From NCBI GenBank assembly GCA_902479095.1, contig CABSNL010000035.1, positions 1 to 20,137 of the forward strand: DNA of 20,137 nucleotides. The letters run 5' to 3'. Below the pieces are notes generated by a model. It made no database searches. It was not told the DNA's origin and saw only the letters and a list, made by a program, of their open reading frames with translations. Shown here one piece after another: positions 14,039 through 20,137 of the stretch (position 1 is its first letter; the number at the start of each line of letters is the position of its first letter). A program made the translations under genes and the position numbers. The DNA is from an uncultured Collinsella sp. (GTDB lineage Bacteria; Actinomycetota; Coriobacteriia; Coriobacteriales; Coriobacteriaceae).

Positions 14039-15466
14039 CTACTCTCCCTCTCTGGACAGGTTAAACGCACGCGCCGTCTCGTCGTACAGCGCGCGATAGT
14101 TGGCGAGCATCTGCTCGTGCAAGAAGTACGTGGCAACGCGACGCTGCCCGCGCTCCCCCATCTCAATGCGACGGGCGCGGCTCGCACACATGCGCTCCAT
14201 GGCATCGGCCAAGCCCTTGCGATACATGGGCGGCGTCACAAAACCCGCGACGCCAAAGTCGTCACCCGGGGCGCCCTCCAGCAGCTCGCGGCAGCAGCCC
14301 ACCTCGGTCGTCACGCAGGGACGGCGCGCTGCAAGCGACTCCAGCACGCTGAGCGGCTGACCTTCGGAAATGCTCGTCAAAATGGTAAAGTCGAGTTTTT
14401 CCATGTACTCGACCACGTTGACGCGGCCGGTAAAGATTAGGTCGCGCACGCCCAGGGTTTCGACCAGCGCGTGGCACTCGGCGCCGTACTCCTCGTCGTC
14501 CACGCCGCCCATGATGTGCAGGCGCACCTTGGGCAGGCGCTCGTGCAGCTCAAAGAAGGCATAGATCATAGTCTTGACGTCCTTGATGGGCGCCAGGCGC
14601 ACCACCGCGCCAATGTCCACCCAGCCGTCATCGGGCTTTAAGGGGATGTCCTTAAAGCGGTCGAACTGAATGCCGTTGGGGATGACTAGGCATTTATCCG
14701 CATCGCAGCCCATATCGATCTGCGTCTTGCGGGCGTTGTGAAACAAGCTCGTCACGCGGAAGGCGCGGCGGTAGATCTCCTCCGAAAGAAGGTAGAAAAA
14801 GCGAATCCAACGGTCCTTAAACGACGGCACCACCCAATCGGCGCGAATGATCTCTTCCTCGCGCTCGCGGGTATAGATGCCATGCTCGGTCAGCAGCACC
14901 GGCGCATGGGAAACGCTTGAGCCCAGGCAGGCGAGCAGGCCACCGTAGCCGGTCGAGATGGCATGGTACACATCGGCCACCGGCACCTCGCTGCCCAACA
15001 GGTAGAGCACGGGCAGCAACATGGAGCGCATGGTGTGGAATGCATCGGCAAAGGGCGTGTAGGGATACTCGGCCAGGCACACGTCGCGAAAGATATCCAT
15101 AAACGTGCGGCTCTGCAAAAACGAGAGCGGATGCACGCGACGGCGCTGGAAAATGTCGAACAGCACGTCCCAATCCGGATTGGAGAGCGACACCAGGCGG
15201 CGTAGCGCCTCGCGCTCACGGTCGTTAAAACTGGCTTCGTGCCGCTCGCCCGAAAGCCGCAGGGCATCGTCCAGGAACACCTCGTGGACCTCGACCACGT
15301 TGCTGGGCAGCTCGTAGACAAATTTGCCGCGGTCGGCAGCATGCGCGCCAATCACCCACAGCACGAACTCGTGCTCGGGCATGGCCTGGATATAGCCATG
15401 CATCCAGGTAGATACGCCGCCGTGCACATAGGGGTAGCAACCCTCGAGTACCAAGCAGATTCTCAT
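14039..15466 (-). CDS. pelF: Pel glycosyltransferase PelF (GT4)
   Basis: 475 residues. Cytoplasmic GT-B glycosyltransferase of family GT4 that polymerises Pel (GalNAc-rich) from a UDP-sugar. The N-terminal domain starts MRICLVLEGCYPYVHGGVSTW, the normal PelF opening with a glycine-rich acceptor loop. LLTEHGIYTRERE (about 191-203) holds the conserved His195. The donor domain shows VVRLAPIKDVKT (Arg290, Lys295, phosphate binding) and the E-x7-E motif EGQPLSVLE (Glu368, Glu376). ATG 15466 overlaps the pelA stop in ATGA, with GGAGGG about 9 bases upstream. No part seems missing. Confidence 0.96.
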   Translation of the reverse strand: MRICLVLEGCYPYVHGGVSTWMHGYIQAMPEHEFVLWVIGAHAADRGKFVYELPSNVVEVHEVFLDDALRLSGERHEASFNDREREALRRLVSLSNPDWDVLFDIFQRRRVHPLSFLQSRTFMDIFRDVCLAEYPYTPFADAFHTMRSMLLPVLYLLGSEVPVADVYHAISTGYGGLLACLGSSVSHAPVLLTEHGIYTREREEEIIRADWVVPSFKDRWIRFFYLLSEEIYRRAFRVTSLFHNARKTQIDMGCDADKCLVIPNGIQFDRFKDIPLKPDDGWVDIGAVVRLAPIKDVKTMIYAFFELHERLPKVRLHIMGGVDDEEYGAECHALVETLGVRDLIFTGRVNVVEYMEKLDFTILTSISEGQPLSVLESLAARRPCVTTEVGCCRELLEGAPGDDFGVAGFVTPPMYRKGLADAMERMCASRARRIEMGERGQRRVATYFLHEQMLANYRALYDETARAFNLSREGE

Positions 15467-17343
15467 CTGTCGCCACCCTCCTTGCGCTCGATCGTCAGGG
15501 TCTTATCATTTGCCTTGAGCAGATACAGATTGCCCGTAAGGTGCGTCAGTTCGCCACCCGTCACCGCACCCGGCTCGCCATTATTGGCGCGGAACATGAG
15601 CCACGCCTCGTCGTGGAAATTGCCCAGGCTGAGCGTCCAGGCATCCGCGCTGGTATCCACGCTCACCGTCACCGAAGAAAAGCGCTGGATGGCGCCCGAG
15701 CATTCCGAGCCGGTCTGGCGACGCAGGTCGGGCGCGGATTTGGTAAGCCACTCAAGGTAGTCGACCAGGCCGCCCTTGTAGATCTCCCAGCCCTCCTTGG
15801 CTCCGCGATCGGGGTCCAAAAGGTCGTCCGGGTGCATAAAGTGCGTACTCACGTAGTGCATGTTGAGTTCGGACACGGCTGCCAGACGCATATAGGAATC
15901 GTTGACCATGCCGCCCGAAACAATACGTGGCTGCTCCACAATGCCATCGCTCGCCACGCCAAACTCCTGCACGTACGGCAGGTCGGTGCCATCCTCAAAA
16001 TACGTACTGGCAATAGTCTTAATGCGCGGCACGTCGGTGCCGATAAGCTGACGCGCGCGGGCCGAAAGGATATTCGACGGTGGCACGTAGACCGAGCCAT
16101 GAGCGTTGGGCAGGACCTCGTCTTGAAACGCGATAAGTTCGTTAAGCGAAGCGACGAGCGTCTCTTTGTTCTTCCAGGTCTTGTAGACGTACAACGTACC
16201 ATAGTCGGTGTCCCAGAGCGCAAGCGGCTGATGGTTGTAGCCGTGAAAGCCCAGCTCTCCGCCCATCTGCAGCAGCATGCCGCCAAAGTAGCGGAACTGC
16301 GTGGTATCGGCCTGTCGCGCGGGCTCGGTCTGGTTGACCGCGTCCTCGTAGTTTTCGATCATCACGCCGGTATAGCGAATGCCGTATTTTTGCGCGAGCT
16401 TTTGCAGATCGGGCCACCAGACCTTGACATAAAAATCGGCGACGGAAAGCCCGTAGTCGCGCTTGATGTAGGTGCCGTCGCCCGAGGGCACAGGGCTGGG
16501 AAAGTCGTCAAAATAGAACACGGCGCTGTTGATGACCGGATAGGCCGTGGCTTCACCCAGCAAGCTTAAGGCCGAAGCATAGAACCCACGCATGACCTTG
16601 TCGTAGATGCCAATGTTGCACACCACGGTGTGACCACTTCCGCAATCGTTAGACCAAATGAGCGGCGTGCCCGCATCGCCGGTCTTTGCCCAGACGTGCG
16701 CCGTTTCGCGCAATGAAACCGAAAGTGAAGAATCGAAGGGATCCGGGAACTCGTAGCGCTCTCCCCCGCCCAGCATAAAGTCCTCACTCGGAACGATACT
16801 TTCGGCTTTCGCATAGTCATATCCGGCCGATTCGATCCCAAGCTTGGAAGCAATAGCCTGCAGGCAGTTCGAGTTATCTGGCGTCATGCCCAGCATGAGT
16901 GAGCCGCCCACACTCACCCAACTCATCAGATCGGTCAGATGCGTACCCAGTCCGTCAAGCGAGGGCATAAGCACAATCACGCGATCAAACGACGTGAGCG
17001 ATGGGATCGCGTCCGCACCGTCGGTGGCAATATCAACATCGCGATGGGCGATCTTCATGTCGAGCAGGATCTGGTCGAACTGTTCCTTTACGTCCTCGAC
17101 GCCAGCTTGATCGGAATCGGTAATGACCAGGCACGTGGGCTTTTGGCCAAAGATTGCCGAGGAGGCCGGCACCGCATCGTTGGCAGCCAGCATCCCCAGC
17201 TTATGCTGGCCCGCACTGTACTGCACGCCGGCACGCTCCACCAGCAGCACAGCGGCCATGACAATAAAGACCGCCCACACCACGAGGAGTCCCATCCAAC
17301 GAAAGCGCCCTGCACGGTCGCGGATATGTTGCGCCACGCTCAT
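15463..17343 (-). CDS. pelA: Pel deacetylase PelA, deacetylase-only form (DUF2194)
   Basis: 626 residues from ATG 17343, chosen because GGGGAGG lies 5 bases upstream and the start overlaps the pelE stop in ATGA. One membrane anchor (about 16-36) puts the rest outside the cell. A Rossmann-like domain (about 68-265; CLVITDSDQ, RVIVLMPSLDGLG) precedes a carbohydrate-esterase-4-like domain: FYFDDF with Asp279-Asp280, GFHGYNH with His367 and His371 (likely metal site), YVPPSN (419-424) and HFMHPDD (501-507). It ends in a small beta-rich domain. It would remove acetyl groups from Pel, making it cationic. Unlike Pseudomonas PelA it has no glycoside hydrolase domain, matching the PelA-DA form of Gram-positive clusters. 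No separate Pel hydrolase gene is in the window. Confidence 0.88.
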   Translation of the reverse strand: MSVAQHIRDRAGRFRWMGLLVVWAVFIVMAAVLLVERAGVQYSAGQHKLGMLAANDAVPASSAIFGQKPTCLVITDSDQAGVEDVKEQFDQILLDMKIAHRDVDIATDGADAIPSLTSFDRVIVLMPSLDGLGTHLTDLMSWVSVGGSLMLGMTPDNSNCLQAIASKLGIESAGYDYAKAESIVPSEDFMLGGGERYEFPDPFDSSLSVSLRETAHVWAKTGDAGTPLIWSNDCGSGHTVVCNIGIYDKVMRGFYASALSLLGEATAYPVINSAVFYFDDFPSPVPSGDGTYIKRDYGLSVADFYVKVWWPDLQKLAQKYGIRYTGVMIENYEDAVNQTEPARQADTTQFRYFGGMLLQMGGELGFHGYNHQPLALWDTDYGTLYVYKTWKNKETLVASLNELIAFQDEVLPNAHGSVYVPPSNILSARARQLIGTDVPRIKTIASTYFEDGTDLPYVQEFGVASDGIVEQPRIVSGGMVNDSYMRLAAVSELNMHYVSTHFMHPDDLLDPDRGAKEGWEIYKGGLVDYLEWLTKSAPDLRRQTGSECSGAIQRFSSVTVSVDTSADAWTLSLGNFHDEAWLMFRANNGEPGAVTGGELTHLTGNLYLLKANDKTLTIERKEGGDR

Positions 17344-18245
17344 CTGGCCTCCTCCCCGTCGCGCCAAAACGCCAACTTTTCGCGGTTGTCGGCGCTCAAA
17401 TACACATGTTGCTTGTCAATCGCATCGATCACACGGTGGACCTCGTCACCGTCGCGGCGCATCACGGCCAGGCGCAGGCAAAGCATCCAAACCTCCTGCT
17501 CCTCGGGCACGTCGAGCACCAGCTGGTCGGTCACGGCCTGCGCCTCGTCGATCTGTCCGACATCGGCCAGCGCCGTCGCGTATCGAATGCGCAGCTCAAG
17601 GGTATCCTCGCGCTCGCAGCGACGCGCAAGCAGGCGCGCGTACTGTTGGCGCTGAATCTGAGCCACGCGCCCCTCGGCCAAGCCCGAGCCCAAGTATTCA
17701 CCAAGAAAATCACAGTATTCGTTGAGGTTTTGCGCGCGCGGGTCCGTCTTAAAGGCACGCTCCAGCTGCTGCAGTTTAAGGTCGGACTCCTTGGAGATCT
17801 GCGCCACCGCCGTCGCGGCATAGTGCGCCACCTCAACGTCGTCGTTAAGCTTAGCCGCCTGTAGCTGCGCCAGGTACGCGTCGGGCTCCTCGGTGAGCAT
17901 GGAAAGCATTAGACGGCGCCGGTATGCCGGGTCGTTGACGATGAGCGCCTCCTCGAGCGGCACTACGCCTGCATCGTCCTCACCACTCGGTACCGACATA
18001 CTGCGATGGAGCTCGTCGTTGAAGCGCAGCGACTCCAGCGCAGACTCTTTCAGTCCCTCGCCAAACATCGCGCTGCGGATCGATAACAGAACCACCAGCA
18101 ACGGGCCCCACAGCGGCACCAGCACTATCACAGCCAGCATGTGCCCGCGCACCGGCAGCAGGCCCAGCTTCATGAGCGTCCACAGCATCAGGCAAACCAG
18201 CGCATGAATCAGCAGCAAGACAGCAGCAACGACAAGCGAGATCAA
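17340..18245 (-). CDS. pelE: Pel synthase accessory protein PelE
   Basis: 301 residues. Two membrane segments (about 3-28 and 36-56) are followed by a helical cytoplasmic region with TPR-like repeats (about 95-295; for example AQLQAAKLNDDVEVAHYAATAV and LRIRYATALADVGQIDEAQAV). PelE is an inner-membrane scaffold that with PelD and PelG recruits PelF. The TTG start at 18245 overlaps the pelD stop (TTGA) and has GAGGGGGG 6 bases upstream, which supports this unusual codon; no ATG is as well placed. Identification rests on gene order, size and domain plan more than on sequence motifs, because PelE is poorly conserved. Confidence 0.88.
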   Translation of the reverse strand: MISLVVAAVLLLIHALVCLMLWTLMKLGLLPVRGHMLAVIVLVPLWGPLLVVLLSIRSAMFGEGLKESALESLRFNDELHRSMSVPSGEDDAGVVPLEEALIVNDPAYRRRLMLSMLTEEPDAYLAQLQAAKLNDDVEVAHYAATAVAQISKESDLKLQQLERAFKTDPRAQNLNEYCDFLGEYLGSGLAEGRVAQIQRQQYARLLARRCEREDTLELRIRYATALADVGQIDEAQAVTDQLVLDVPEEQEVWMLCLRLAVMRRDGDEVHRVIDAIDKQHVYLSADNREKLAFWRDGEEAR

Positions 18246-20091
18246 GCGGCACCCCCCTCACCGTCACCGGTGTAAGAAATGTGCTGCAACAGCTCCACAA
18301 TGTCCTCGCCGTCGACGGGCTCCACCACAATATGCTTTGCGCTCAGGCGCTCGCGGATAATGGGCAGATCGCACGCCTTTGCCTGGCGCATAAACAGATA
18401 GAGCACGTCGCCGTCGACCAAGCCCGCCGCGTCGCTCTCGCGGATTGCCGACCCGATTGCGCCCACCAGCTCGCCGACAGGCTCCATGCCCGGTACCACG
18501 CGCAGGAGCAAAAAACTCCCCATCTTGCTATCTGCGAGCGCCTGCTCCGCCGCGAGCTCTTGGCCAAAGGCAGCCTGCTTGAGCACGCAAGTGCCGTCAA
18601 CGCAGCGTTTATCCTGCGCCACCGCCTCATAGTCAAAGGCACGGCCCAGCGCGCTTTCGACCAGCCCGCACAAGATGCGGAACAGGTTTTGATAATAGAG
18701 AGTCATTTGGTTTTCGGCCGCACGACGCACAAAGATCAACACGGCGGGTGCCCCGTCGCGCTCGATCGTGTATCCAAACATGGGAAGCCCCGGCGTCAGC
18801 TCGCGGTTCACCCACAGGTTCGAACGGCCCCCGTCGCCCAAAAGAGGTGCAAGCTGCTCAAGCGTGAGCGAGCGTACGGCATCTTCGGCAATCGCGGGAC
18901 TTGCTGCCACCAGGCGTGCAAATGCCCCGCCCGAAACATGGTAGATCGCCACCGAATCGTACTCGAGGATCTCGCCCAGAAGCTCGCAGCACTTGCGATA
19001 GATGTCGCGTGGGTTGAGTACGTCGAGCTCCTGCGTCACGGCAAAGATCTTGCCAAAGCTGTCGTGGCGACCCACGATCTGGCGCCTGTACGCGCGCTTG
19101 TCCTCGATCGCGTCGTGGTAGAGCTGCGTAAGGAACGTATTGCGGTTGCGCACGAGCTCGTTTTGATCGCGCTCCGCCCTAATGGCTTCGCTGTTGCGCA
19201 GCTGCACATAGCCGCACACGGCACCCACCACAAAGTACGCAATAAACGGCAGCCAGTTGGACGGCTCGTAGAACAGGCCCTGGAAGGTATAGCCGTACTG
19301 AGTAAAGTAGCTCGCGGCCAAACCCACCGACGCCAGCAGCGCCGCAACCAGGCCAAAGTCCAAGCCATACAGCGTGCCGATCAACACCACGTAGAGCAGG
19401 CGATAATCGAGCACGTTGAGCTGGGCCGATTGTGAGAACAGATGCTCCAGCACCTCGAACAGAACCCAGGCAACGCCCGTCTCCAGGCATTTGATGGGCA
19501 GCGAGCGCATCTGGATGCGGTCGATGGCGGCACGCAGCGGGTTGATCTTTTTGATGCGTCCAGCGCCCCAGCGAGCTTGAATGGTCGAGAGATCGCGCAG
19601 CAAGTCATAGCGCTGAAACCAGCCATAGCGCACGCGAGCGACGTCGCTGGCGGGCAGGGCGTAGCCGGCAGAATCGCCATAGGCAACGGCAAGGCCGGGG
19701 AACAGCGCCTTGAGGGCGTCGCCCACCTCACCCGCCGTGTGATAGAAGGTATCGGCGACGTCGAGCGTCTCAAAGTTACCATCCCAGCTATCGAAGATAC
19801 GGCGTACCAGCACCGCAAGCTCCTCGGCACACAGCAGGGGAAACGCCGCATCCTGCGCGCCCTGCAGAGCGACCGATCCGGTTGAGCACGCGTCGAACAG
19901 CGGCACCAAAAACGGGTCCTCCAGCGCGGCAGACGCGGTATACAGGAACGGCACGCGCAGAATCTTGGCCTGAACGCCCTCGCGAGCAGCGTAGTAGCGG
20001 CACAGGTCGTTGGCTGCGTGCGCGATAATGCCCTTGCCCGTTCGCCCCGCGGCATCGGCGGCGCCCTCGGCACCCGCGGGCCCCGCTACAT
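18242..20091 (-). CDS. pelD: PelD c-di-GMP receptor with N-terminal SDR fusion (5' end missing)
   Basis: 616 full codons; the true start is beyond the contig. GTG 19954 is not the start, because the frame stays open upstream and encodes more of the same domain. Numbering from the first full codon (20089), residues 1 to about 170 resemble the C-terminal half of an NAD-dependent epimerase/dehydratase (NDLCRYYAAREGVQAKILRV, FPLLCAEELAVLVRRI). The usual YxxxK pair is not evident (AHAAN sits there). A basic linker (RIKKINPLRAAIDRIQMRS), about four membrane segments (about 200-295), a helical linker and a GAF domain (about 345-485) follow. The end is a degenerate GGDEF: DGDVL replaces GGDEF, but RESD (18431-18442) sits exactly five residues before it, as in a diguanylate cyclase I-site. 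It therefore probably senses c-di-GMP without making it. It gates Pel synthesis as the first visible operon gene. Confidence 0.92.
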
Positions 20092-20137
20092 CTGTCTCTT
20101 ATACACATCTGACGCTGCCGACGAAGCTAGAAGTGTA
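20092..20137 (-). other. Nextera P5-side library adapter (artefact)
   Basis: CTGTCTCTTATACACATCT (20092-20110) is the mosaic end in reverse, followed by GACGCTGCCGACGA (20111-20124, read-1 overhang). An 8-base i5 index follows (20125-20132, AGCTAGAA; reversed TTCTAGCT, from memory Nextera XT S515), then GTGTA of P5. It must be trimmed; the genome sequence ends at 20091, inside pelD. Confidence 0.98.

Noticed and set aside
19952..19954. GTG as the start codon of pelD
   Set aside because: The frame is open back to the adapter and encodes contiguous SDR-like sequence, so the start is outside the window.

Overview
The window is one GC-rich stretch of bacterial chromosome, bases 50-20091, capped at both ends by untrimmed Illumina Nextera adapter sequence (1-49 and 20092-20137). 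Gene content and style suggest a Gram-positive gut actinobacterium of the Coriobacteriia, most likely Collinsella-like. The reasons are a sucrose PTS with a LacI regulator, no outer-membrane Pel components, strong GGAGG ribosome-binding sites and GC-rich codon use. The taxonomic call is inference; no marker gene is complete enough to prove it. All genes but one are on the minus strand, so transcription mostly runs from right to left.

Housekeeping part (50-4837): the N-terminal two-fifths or so of leucyl-tRNA synthetase (leuS, cut by the contig end); a complete IMP dehydrogenase (guaB) of the Tritrichomonas foetus type; a small ModE/LysR-type HTH regulator on the plus strand; and a shortened Cys/Met-metabolism PLP-enzyme homologue that seems to lack the cofactor lysine. 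The gaps hold several long, near-perfect inverted repeats (1302-1442, 1563-1656, 3752-3826) that are not ordinary terminators.

Sucrose part (4858-9176): a LacI regulator (scrR), a PTS EIIBC permease (scrA) and a GH32 sucrose-6-phosphate hydrolase (scrB), in that order of transcription. It ends with a clear Rho-independent terminator. Three copies of a TGwAATCGnTTTCA-like operator were found, two before scrA and one before scrR. Together they make a self-contained sucrose uptake and cleavage regulon that lacks its own EIIA.

Pel part (9285-20091): eight tightly packed or overlapping genes, in transcription order pelD, pelE, pelA (deacetylase only), pelF, pelG, then a CotH-kinase lipoprotein, a VTC-type polyphosphate-polymerase-domain protein and a DUF4956 membrane protein. 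The first five match the known Gram-positive Pel exopolysaccharide layout pelDEA(DA)FG. PelD carries a degenerate GGDEF with an intact RxxD c-di-GMP site, and its N-terminus is fused to an NAD-epimerase-like (SDR) domain that is cut by the contig end. The CotH-VTC-DUF4956 tail, coupled to the Pel genes by overlaps of a few bases, is the most interesting part of the window. It suggests that a c-di-GMP-controlled cationic polysaccharide is made together with a phosphate-transfer or polyphosphate module.
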